Assembly (NCBI GenBank): GCA_001871415.1
Contig: MNWW01000028.1
Coordinates: 1 to 35,105, forward strand
Origin: Candidatus Woesearchaeota archaeon CG1_02_57_44
GTDB taxonomy: Archaea; Nanobdellota; Nanobdellia; Woesearchaeales; CG1-02-57-44
Direction: 5' to 3'
DNA: 35,105 nt
Positions 14,187 through 24,000 of this stretch are shown in pieces (the first letter of the stretch is position 1; every line of letters begins with the position of its first letter). The position numbers were made by a program, and so were the translations under genes. Below the pieces are notes generated by a model. That model worked only from the letters and a program-made list of their open reading frames with translations. It had not been told where the DNA came from and searched no databases.

Positions 14187-16908
14187 ACTACCGCAAGGCA
14201 ATCCTGATCTGGACACGATAGTGCGTCAGTTTGCCAGAGATATCAACAGTGCAAAACCGATACGTCCCTTGATGTTGCCAAAGGGTTTTCGCGCTACTGT
14301 CGATGATCCAGAGACATATCTTCCTCCTGAGCCAAGAGTACAATCTCTGGGAAGGCGCATAGCGACCGGGCTCCTGGCAGGCTTATCTTCCCTTCTTCCA
14401 ATAGCTGGCTATGCAGGGTTGGCTGCCGCGCTGGACGGCGCGTTCACCCATAGTGCCGCAGCGGCGACACCTGTCCCGGCTTCATCGTATAGCGCAGTCT
14501 CTTCGTTCCATCCTGGGGCCGACATTCACGTCGCAACTGCAGAACCAGCCACCGGTCCATGGCTCCCCGGCAAGGGCCCGCATGCCGTGACTGTCGAGGG
14601 TGTCGCTTCATCGACGCAGACAAGTTCTTCTTACTCAAGCACCACGAGCGTCCCCTCGCAGCTCATCCTGTATGGCTCTGCCGACGAGGGTGAGCGCATC
14701 AACCTGCCTTCTGATCTCAGGGCAATGGTGGCCTCTGGCGGCCCGCCTCTGCCGCTGGCCTATCAGGTGCCAGGGCTCACGCCCAAAGGGCGCATCGCCT
14801 ATTCCACTATTGCTCGTGCGCTTCGCTCAGCAAATACAGCCAGTGCGCACGGCGCATCTACCATCGATCTCGAGACGCGTTTGGGTGACGGAAGGTATGT
14901 GGCGCTCGCTAGCGCTCGGAATCAGCCAGGAGTCATCAATGACCTGACACCATTGGTCAGCGCCGTCGCTGGTATGTGTGGCATCGACCTGTTCACGGGC
15001 TCAAGGGTCCCGCATCTGACGCCCGGGCGCGCCAATGAGTATGAAGATGTCCGCCACAGCAGCGTCGCTGCTGCCATAGCGTGGGGTGCTCCTGTCGAGG
15101 CCTTCGAGGACCTCTATCAGGACGCGGTGAGCGCGAATCCAGTTCATCTTAGCCGCGCTGAGGCCGCCCAGGTTATAGGCTGGTTCAACCAGGTCTTCGT
15201 GGGCGCATACACCAATCGCGGCACAGGGAAGACCGAGCGCTATGCTGCCGCGGATGTCGCAGACTGGTTTGACCGGGAAGCGAGGCCGAGCACTGCGCGC
15301 TACGGGCCGGGTGGCGCAGATCCCGTGACCCGGGAGCTGGTCTTTGATGCTGGCGTTCCTACCATGAAGATGACCTTCTCTGAACGTAGTCAGGGCGTAT
15401 TCACTCCAGATCAGGGCGGACGCTATGCGGATCCGATGACGGGCCAGCACTATGATGTGGCACTGGCACACCTGTCAACCGAGGATGGCCTGACCACCTC
15501 CTATGGCGTCGATATCCGGGTGAAGGAGGGACGCATGCAGCCACAGGAGGTCGACGCATGGAACAACCTGAAGCGGCTCGCCTATGAGCGCTTTGCCCCG
15601 CGATACAGCAGCCTGCGCATCGACCTGCGCACCGGGCAGGTGACGACCACGATAACCAATACCACCACCGTCGCTGGACTCGCTGTCCCGCAGCCGCAGA
15701 ACACGCCGCCGACAGCACAGTTGTACTTGCAGGGTCATCAACAGCTAAGCACCGTGCAACCTATCACTATCGCAACGGGTCTCGAGGGCGTCGTCAATGA
15801 CGCTGAGACGCCAGGTCAGCTGCGTGTCCGTTGGGACCTGGTGCAGGACCAGATGAGAGTGGGCGGCGTTGATTGGCAGTCCGCGGGCGCGCAGGGCGCG
15901 ACATCGATCAACTGGCCAGATGAACTTTCCTCAGGGAGTTACGAAGTGGTGCTTCGCGTGCAGGATCCCCAGGGCGCTGAAGGTATTGCGTATGGTGTGG
16001 TCACGCTCGGCCAGGCAGGTCCGCTCGTCGTAGCGCAACCAGCCCCTGGCAACAACGCGCCCAAGCTCGCTATAGTCTACAACTGCGACCAGAGCGGTTT
16101 TCTCTGGCGCTACCCGGGGACGAATGAGACCGTGCCCGTTACCTACGACGGACTGCTGCGCTCCGGTGCGGTATCTCCTGAGCGCCTGCGCGATATGCAA
16201 CAGGCGTTCCATGTGACTGGCTCGGATTCACGCGTCATAGCGTATCCAGGCACGGGCCAGATGGTGCTGCCCGCGCAGCGCAACACAGACCATACGGATG
16301 TGGACGTGTTCTTTGTCGGCACTGATGCTGACAGTCAGCCGCTGTCCCTGACGGGCGTCATGCTCGCGCAGATGCACATCCTCGGCACGCGCGGACTCAT
16401 CGAGGTCGATCATCAGGTTCCACACTATGTGATCCCTGCGGCGTCCGTGCCCTCCTATCTGTCACTGGAGCTGGGTCTTGACCCGGGCGCTGATGTGTCC
16501 ATCTGGGCATTTCCCGACCGCGAGCTGACGCATCCGTATTTCCAGCAGCAGGTGAGCCATCCGATCCCCGTGCTGGGCTCGTTATTCCCCGGAGCTGACA
16601 GGATCTTCCGCTACACTGATACGGAGAACGTCGGCGTGGGTATGCCGTATATCTGCGCTGGCACCGCATATGATCCGATGGGCGCGCGGGGCAACGCGAG
16701 CAACAAGCTCAATGTGATACCCAACCAAGTCGTATACGAGGACGCGCAGATAACTCTGCTTGATGTCATGCTGGGCGCTTATCTTGCGCGCTTTTTGCCA
16801 GGACCCGGAGGCATCCATGTGCCCGGGCATCATCACCCTGGCGGGAACGGCGGCAACAGTGGCATCACCGGCGGGCAGTCCGACGGCAATGTGTTCGGCG
16901 GGCAGTGA
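14173..16908 (+). CDS. Large exported protein of unknown function with Ig-like domain
   Basis: The product is 911 aa. GAGGAGGTG at 14162-14170 precedes ATG ATG; the second ATG (14176) has the better spacing. There is no classical N-terminal signal: about 62 soluble residues precede one hydrophobic segment (about 67-90, ATGLLAGLSSLLPIAGYAGLA), so it may be a signal-anchor protein with a long cytoplasmic head. A Ser/Ala/Thr-rich linker follows to about 170, then an alpha/beta region of no recognised family (about 170-500). Residues about 535-620 resemble a PKD/Ig-like fold (SGSYEVVLRVQDPQGAEG). The C-terminus is Gly/His-rich (HVPGHHHPGGNGGNSG). It has only three N-x-S/T sequons. It is first of three co-oriented surface genes. 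Confidence 0.75.
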   Translation: MMAPRLPQGNPDLDTIVRQFARDINSAKPIRPLMLPKGFRATVDDPETYLPPEPRVQSLGRRIATGLLAGLSSLLPIAGYAGLAAALDGAFTHSAAAATPVPASSYSAVSSFHPGADIHVATAEPATGPWLPGKGPHAVTVEGVASSTQTSSSYSSTTSVPSQLILYGSADEGERINLPSDLRAMVASGGPPLPLAYQVPGLTPKGRIAYSTIARALRSANTASAHGASTIDLETRLGDGRYVALASARNQPGVINDLTPLVSAVAGMCGIDLFTGSRVPHLTPGRANEYEDVRHSSVAAAIAWGAPVEAFEDLYQDAVSANPVHLSRAEAAQVIGWFNQVFVGAYTNRGTGKTERYAAADVADWFDREARPSTARYGPGGADPVTRELVFDAGVPTMKMTFSERSQGVFTPDQGGRYADPMTGQHYDVALAHLSTEDGLTTSYGVDIRVKEGRMQPQEVDAWNNLKRLAYERFAPRYSSLRIDLRTGQVTTTITNTTTVAGLAVPQPQNTPPTAQLYLQGHQQLSTVQPITIATGLEGVVNDAETPGQLRVRWDLVQDQMRVGGVDWQSAGAQGATSINWPDELSSGSYEVVLRVQDPQGAEGIAYGVVTLGQAGPLVVAQPAPGNNAPKLAIVYNCDQSGFLWRYPGTNETVPVTYDGLLRSGAVSPERLRDMQQAFHVTGSDSRVIAYPGTGQMVLPAQRNTDHTDVDVFFVGTDADSQPLSLTGVMLAQMHILGTRGLIEVDHQVPHYVIPAASVPSYLSLELGLDPGADVSIWAFPDRELTHPYFQQQVSHPIPVLGSLFPGADRIFRYTDTENVGVGMPYICAGTAYDPMGARGNASNKLNVIPNQVVYEDAQITLLDVMLGAYLARFLPGPGGIHVPGHHHPGGNGGNSGITGGQSDGNVFGGQ

Positions 16909-16984
16909 GCGCGCGCAGGATGCGCGCAGGGACGCAAGAAGACAAGGAAGTCCGACAGGATCAGGACAGACGGAGTGGAATGAC

Positions 16985-18085
16985 ATGAACCCAAACGATA
17001 TCGAAATGAAGCGCGCAGGAAACGCGTTCATTGCTTTGCTGTTATTTGTCACTCTGCTTGCCTTCACCGCGACGCCCGTGCTCGCGACAGCGAGTCTCAC
17101 GTATCATTTTCAGGACGCGAACGCTGCGCCGGTCCATAATGTCTATACGGAGATCTATACCTGTACCAACAGCGACTGCTCGCAGGTGACCTCCACGTTC
17201 AGGCGCTCGCTCTTTTCAGGCCCCGCGGACACCGCTACTATCAACTATCCCACACAGCTCCAGAGCCAGTACGGCTACGCGGTCTATCAGATGGCCTCCT
17301 GCGTGATTCCGAAAGCAGGCGTCGCGACCTGGGCGGGCAATGGCCAGCAGGACTGGCAGTACACCTTCGAGCAGGTACCGGTGTGCAAGTCGGATATCCT
17401 GGACGCTACGGTGTCGGCACAGTCCGTTGACGTCGGAACGCCTGTGCAGCTTTCCGTGCAATACAAGAGCGCGTTCAAGCAGACCCTGCTTCGCCCGCGC
17501 TATATCCCTTCAGGATATGCCTCGTATTTTTCCAGCGACCTCACCGCCAGTGTCACTATCACGCGCAGCGGGCAGACGACGCCCGTGTATACGCAGTCCA
17601 AGTCCGAGTCGCTGCTCATGGACGCGCAGAGCTCAGCGTCGTGGACATTCACCCCGCAGCAGGAAGGCACCTATACCATCCGGTTCACGACCGATGTGTC
17701 AGACTGCCAGTGCGCAGGCTCTCAGGTGCAGGAGCGCACATTCACGCTCGATGTGGCCCGACCGACGCAGCCGCCGGTCGCGGTCATTGCAGGAACACCT
17801 GCCCGTGGCGATGCGCCATTGTCCGTGGCCTTCTCCAGCACAGGCTCGTACGATCCTGACGGGACCATCGCATCCTACGCATGGACCTTCGGCGACAGCG
17901 CGACGAGCACCGCGTCAGCGCCGTCACACACGTTCGCTACGCCGGGTGACTATACCGTGAGTCTGGTCGTGACAGACAACGACGGTCTGCAGAGCCAGCC
18001 CGCGACCGTGCGCATCGAAGTACTCGAGCCATTGGGGCTGTTGGGCGACCAGACCGACGGCACTATCTTCACGAGGTGGACCTGA
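16985..18085 (+). CDS. Secreted protein with Cys-rich N-domain and one PKD domain
   Basis: The product is 366 aa. The start at 16985 has GGAGTGG about seven bases upstream. A signal peptide (AFIALLLFVTLLAFTATPVLA) leads into a Cys-containing domain of about 220 residues with YTCTNSDCSQVTSTFRRSLF, CVIPKAGVATWAG and FTTDVSDCQC. Residues about 262-345 form one PKD domain: YDPDGTIASYAWTFGD, then TVSLVVTDNDG. The N-terminal domain is strongly similar to residues about 75-290 of the next gene, so the two are tandem paralogs. No membrane anchor and no sequon are present. It is probably a surface adhesin or structural subunit; the function is inferred from domain type only. Confidence 0.8.
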   Translation: MNPNDIEMKRAGNAFIALLLFVTLLAFTATPVLATASLTYHFQDANAAPVHNVYTEIYTCTNSDCSQVTSTFRRSLFSGPADTATINYPTQLQSQYGYAVYQMASCVIPKAGVATWAGNGQQDWQYTFEQVPVCKSDILDATVSAQSVDVGTPVQLSVQYKSAFKQTLLRPRYIPSGYASYFSSDLTASVTITRSGQTTPVYTQSKSESLLMDAQSSASWTFTPQQEGTYTIRFTTDVSDCQCAGSQVQERTFTLDVARPTQPPVAVIAGTPARGDAPLSVAFSSTGSYDPDGTIASYAWTFGDSATSTASAPSHTFATPGDYTVSLVVTDNDGLQSQPATVRIEVLEPLGLLGDQTDGTIFTRWT

Positions 18086-21000
18086 ATGCGGGCACAGGCC
18101 TTGACGAGACGCGACCTGACGAGACGCTGCGAGGCGCCTCTGGCAGGTCGCGCCAGGGGAGATGCGCATGCACGCCTGCTCAGGCGCAACGTCCGCAGGA
18201 ACGCTCTGCTGTTGCCGGTTCTCCTCGTCCTGCAGCTGGTCCTCCAGTCCGTGCTCGCTGTGTCTGTCCTGGCTCCCCTCGTCGCAGTATCTCTTCCCGC
18301 GGCAGTCGCCAGCGCTGGCGTCACCTACCATTTTATCGACAGCGTCGGCGGTTCAGTGACCAATGTCTATACAGAGGTCTACACCTGCGCGAACTATGAC
18401 TGCTCGCAGGTCACCGCGACGTTCCGTAGATCGTTGTTCTCAGGAAGCCAGAGCACGCAGACCGTCGCGTTCCCTACGGTCCTGCAGAGCCAGTACGGCT
18501 ATGGCGTCTATCAGATGGCGCAGTGCTTCATCCCCAAGGCGGGCGTCGCGACCTGGGCTGGCGATGGCAGCCAGGATTGGCAATACCAGTTCGAGAAAGT
18601 GCCGGGCTGCAAGTCAGACATCATACAGGCGAGCGTCTCGCCGCAGACAGGTCAGGTCGGCCAGCGTATCGACCTTGCCATGCAGTATCGCAGCGCGTTC
18701 AGGCAGACATTGCCACGGCCGCGCTACATCCCCACAGGTTATGACGCATATTTCTCCAGCGATCTCACCGCCAGTGTTACGGTCACGCGCAGCGGGCAGG
18801 CGGCATCCGTGTTCCAGCAGTCCAAGCCAGAGTCTCTGTTGATGGACTCGGAAGGCTCAGCCTCCTGGTCATGGACGCCGACCGAGGCGGGCACCTACAC
18901 CATCACGTTCACCACTGACGTATCAGACTGCCAATGTCTGAGCGATCAGCCACAGCAGCGTGAGTTCACGATGACTATCACCGGCAGCCAACCGCAGAAT
19001 CAGCCCCCGATAGCCGTCGCGTCCGCTGTTCCACAGACGACGACGGTAGGACAGCAGGTGGCTTTCAGCTCCGAAGGATCCTACGACCCGGATGGCACCA
19101 TCGCATCCTATGCCTGGACCTTCGGCGACACCGTGTCCAGCACGTCAGCCAATCCATCCCACTCCTTCGCGACACCGGGCACCTACACCGCCACGTTGCG
19201 GGTGACCGACAATCTTGGTCTCCAGAGTCAGCCGGCGAGCGTGACCGTGACCGTCCAGCAGCAGACAAATCCTCCGACCGCGACGCTCACCGTCAATCCG
19301 TCCAGCGGCACCAGACCGTTGTCGTCGTCTGTATCTTGCACCGGTTCTGGAGGAACAGCTCCTTTGTCATACACCGTGGATTTCGGCGATGGGACGCCAT
19401 CAGCAGGTCCACAGTCTACGTCTATCAATGTCCAGCATACGTTCCAGCAGTCTGCCACCGTGACGTGCACCGTGACGGACAGCCAGGGACGCGTCGGTAC
19501 AGCGCAGCGCGCGGTGACGGTCAGTGCGCCACCGCCGCAGAACCAGCCACCCACCGTGCAGGCGTTCGCCAACCCGGATACCGGGGCGGCGCCGCTTTCC
19601 ACGACGCTCTCCGCGCAGGCGTCTGATCCTGATGGTTACATCGTCTCATATGCCTGGAACTTCGGTGATGGCTCGCAGCCCGCGTCCGGACAGAGCGTCC
19701 CGCATACCTATCAGTATCCGACCACCTATGCAGCGACCGTTACCGTGACAGACGATGACGGGCTCACTGCCACAGACAACGTGCAGGTGACGGTCACACA
19801 AGCGCAGGTCCAGAACCAGCCTCCTGTCGCTGTCGCGTCAGCGTCTCCACAATCAACGACCGTTGGTCAGCAGGTGTCCTTCAGCTCCGCGGGCTCCTAT
19901 GACCCGGATGGTTCCATCGCCAGCTATGCGTGGCAGTTCACTGATGGCACTTCATCGACTATCGCGAATCCGACCAAGTCCTTCGCCTATCCAGGGACCT
20001 ACACCGGCACGCTCGTGGTCACCGACAACCAGGGCGCGTCAAGCCAGCCCGCGAGCGCGAGCGTGATTGTCCAGCAGCCGACGAATCCCCCGACAGCGTC
20101 GTTGACGGTGAATCCAATGAGCGGCACCAGACCGTTGTCGTCGTCTGTATCTTGCACCGGTTCTGGCGGAACAGCTCCTTTGTCATACACCGTTGATTTC
20201 GGTGATGGCACGGCGCAGGCAGGGCCGCAGTCTACGTCCATCAGTGTCCAGCATACGTTCCAGCAGTCTGCCACCGTGACGTGCACCGTGACCGACAGTC
20301 AGGGTCGTATGGCGAGCGCGCAGCGCTACGTGACCGTGTCCGCTCCGCAGAACCAGCCACCTATCGTCGACGCGCTGGCGAATCCCGCGTCAGGGACAGC
20401 ACCACTTTCCACGATACTATCCGCGCAGGCATCCGACCCTGACGGCTATATTGTCTCCTATGCATGGACCTTCGGCGATGGCCAGACAGGCTCAGGCCAG
20501 AGCGCGCTACACGTCTATCAGAACCCGGGCACATACACCGCGAGGGTCACTGTGACTGACAACCAAGGACTCAGCGCGTCAGACATTGTCTCGGTGAGCG
20601 CGACCCAGACACAGGTCCCGACAGCGTCGGTGAGCGCGCAGCCCAACAGCGGGCAGTCACCGCTGCAGTCGCTCATCTCCTGCACGGGTACGGGCTCTGG
20701 CCAGCTCTATTATCGCGTGGACTTTGGTGATGGCACCTCCTACGGTCCGTTGCCCTTCTCCATAGCGGTCCAGCATGCTTTCCAGCAGTCCACGACAGTG
20801 TCCTGCACCGTGACCGACAGCCAGGGGCGCAGCGCTAGCGCGACAGCGCCGGTCACGGTCACCGTCAACCAGCAGCCCACAGCACTGCTCACGGCAAGCC
20901 CGCAGAGCGGCAACGCGCCGCTGGCAGTGAGCTTGTATTGCACAGGCAGCGGCGGCAACGCCCCGCTGCACTACCAGATAATGTACGGTGATGGAGGCCA

Positions 21001-24000
21001 GAGCATCGATAGCCTCAGCCCCATCAGCATCACCCATTCCTACAGCCAGTCGACAACAGCTACCTGCCGTGTACGCGACCTTGACGGCGATGTGGCGATA
21101 GACACCAAGCAGATAACCATCAACCAGAATACGCGTCCGACCATCACCTGCGCGGCGTCCGCGACTTCTGGTCGCGTGCCCTTGCAGGTCTCGTTCACCA
21201 GCCAGGCTCAGGGAGATTCTCCTCTCACCTATGCATGGGCCTTCGGCGATGGCGCAACAAGCCCCGGCCAGGATGTCCAGCACACCTATGGCATCGCAGG
21301 CACCTATACGGCGCGCGTGACCGTGACAGACCGCGACGGCGAGACCGCGACCTGCACCGCAGGGTTCATCGCAGTCACCCAGAATCAGGGCCCTGTCGTC
21401 GACGCGCAGGCGAATCCGTCGAGCGGCCATGCGCCTCTCGCCACCACGTTGTCCGCGCAGGCATCAGACCCTGACGGCTACATCGTATCCTACGCGTGGA
21501 CCTTTGGTGACGGCTCCGCATCGGCATCAGGCCAAAGTGTCCCGCACACCTATCAGGCCCCGGGGAGCTACATCGCGACCGTGGTCGTGACCGACAATGA
21601 CGGCCTGACCGCGCAGGACAGCGTAGTGATCACGGTCAGCCAGGACGCGCAGCCCACAGCAGTCATCACCGCAACGCCCAGACAGGGCACAGCTCCGCTA
21701 CAGGTCGCGCTTGGCTGCACGGGCTCAGGTGGCAATGCGCCCCTGCGCTACCAGCTGCTCTTCGGCGACGGTTCTGGCATCGGCCCAGTCTCACAGCCCA
21801 TCAGCACGACGCACCTGTACACGAGGAGCGCGACCGCGACGTGCATCGTGACAGATGCCGACGGTGATGTGGCGCAGGACACCGCGACCCTCTCTATCGA
21901 CGCGGACATCGATGTGCAGGCTATCTGCAGCGCAACGCCGACGAGCGGCGTGGCGCCATTGGCCGTGACCCTGTCGGCGACCGCCGTCGGGGGCAATGGT
22001 CCCTTGACCTACACATGGCAGTTCGGTGACGGCACGACAGGATCAGGCGCGCTGGTGCAGCACACCTTCCCCGTGGGCACCTATGCGCCGCGCGTCACCA
22101 TCGTCGACGCTGATGGCGATAGCGCGGATTGCACGGTGCATGTCATTCAGTCCAATTCTGACGTGCCGCCTGAGGTCGTGCTGACCGTCGATCCGAAGCT
22201 TGGCAGAGCGCCGCTCAACAGTGTCGTGACCTGCCTTGGCCTGAACGGCAATGGTCCTCTGTCCTATCGCGTCGACTTCGGTGATGGCAGTCCTGTCTTC
22301 ATCGCCAGCGGGGCAGTGTCCGTGCAGCATACCTTCACGCGCTCGAGCGTCGTGACCTGCACCGTGACCGACAGCGACGGCGATGTCGGCATCGGCAGGG
22401 CGAACGCGACCATCGTGGCCATCGTGCCGCCGGTCGTGAACATCTCTGCTGTCCCATCGGTCGGTAACGCGCCATTGCACGTGCAGTTCTCATCCACAGC
22501 ATCTGATCCTGACGGATTCATCGTCGCCTACCACTGGACCTTCGGTGATGGCAGCGCGTCCTCCTCTCTTGTCAATCCCAATCACATCTATACGCAGCCG
22601 GGCAATTATGTCGCGACCCTGACGGTGACCGACAATGACGGCCTGCAGGCCTCTGACAGCGTCGCTATCCAGGTCACATCACTCCCCGGTCTTGAGATAA
22701 CCGGGCTGGAGTGCTTCCCTCGTATCGTCCTGGGGGAGCAGCAGGCATTCAGCGTGCGTGTCAGGGGCGATGGCCAGCCGCGCCAGGGCGCGGCCGTGAC
22801 GCTCTTCGCCAACAACATGCAGGTCGGAACATGCACGACCGCGGCGCAGTCAGGGGCATGCTCTGTGTCGATAACGCCGGCCGCAATCGGCAACTACACA
22901 GCATACGCCACGGCGAGCCTGGCAGGTTTCGCGCCAGACAATGATCATGCGCCGATTTGCACGTACGAAGTGGTCAAGCGCGAGCTTATGATAACGGGTC
23001 TCGCCACCTACAATGACAGCTTTTTCGCCAATCCTGACGATGTCTTCTATCGCAATGAGACGGTCTACGTGCGCTTCACCGTGCATGACTTGTCGACGGG
23101 CTATCTGGTCCCTGACGCCATAACCTCCGTGACCATCGTCAGTCCGCCGGGCGGTCGTCTGCAGTTGACCAAGCTGCAGGAGAACGCAGGCAACTACTAC
23201 TACATGGGCCGCATCCCGCCCAACCATGATTTTCTCGGCACAAGCCAGGTCTTCAGCTTCGCGTTCAAGGACGGCAAGACCGGCGAGGCGACCGTGCAGC
23301 TGGATATCCTCAACAACCCTCCGGAGATACGCCCGCTTGGTTCCTTCGTGCTCGACCATGACCAGATGCTCGACATCCCGCTCAGCCCGTATGAGTTCGA
23401 TGTGGAGGATCATGGCATCAACCTGACCTGGTCGGTGTTGTCCGCTGATCCCTTCCTGTTCACCGCGTCCATGGTGACTGCGGGTTCGCCGTACGGTCAG
23501 GGCGCAAAGACATTGCGCCTGCAGGCGCAGCCCGGCCAGTCAGGCGACAGCACCGTGCAGCTCACGCTGCGCGACCTTAACGATGCGCAGGCAGTGCGTA
23601 TCGTGCCCGTGAGCATACGGGCGCCTCTGCCAGTCATCAGCCTGACCGTGGCTATTGAGCCCAAGCCGGCGACGACCGCTGATGCGCTGTTCTGCCGCGC
23701 CGTGTCCAACGCGACGCAGCTTTCCTACCGATGGTATCGCAATGGCGCATCGACCGCGTTCACCGCGCCGGATGTCGCGTCCAGCAATACCGCGCGCGGC
23801 GATGCATGGAACTGCACCGTGACAGCGACGACGCAGGCTGTCAGCATCACGCGCTCAGACGAGGTCACCATCGGCAATTCCGCGCCACAGGCGCAGGTCG
23901 CGCTCTCTCCGCGCGCGCCAGACTCGGCAACAGACCTCTCCTGCGCGATGACCTCCTCTGATATCGACGGCGACATGGTGACGCTGGCCTACACCATCAC

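Noticed and set aside
18995-22680. CRISPR-like or satellite repeat interpretation of the repetitive DNA
   Set aside because: The repeats are in frame, encode PKD domains and vary mostly at synonymous or domain-variable positions.
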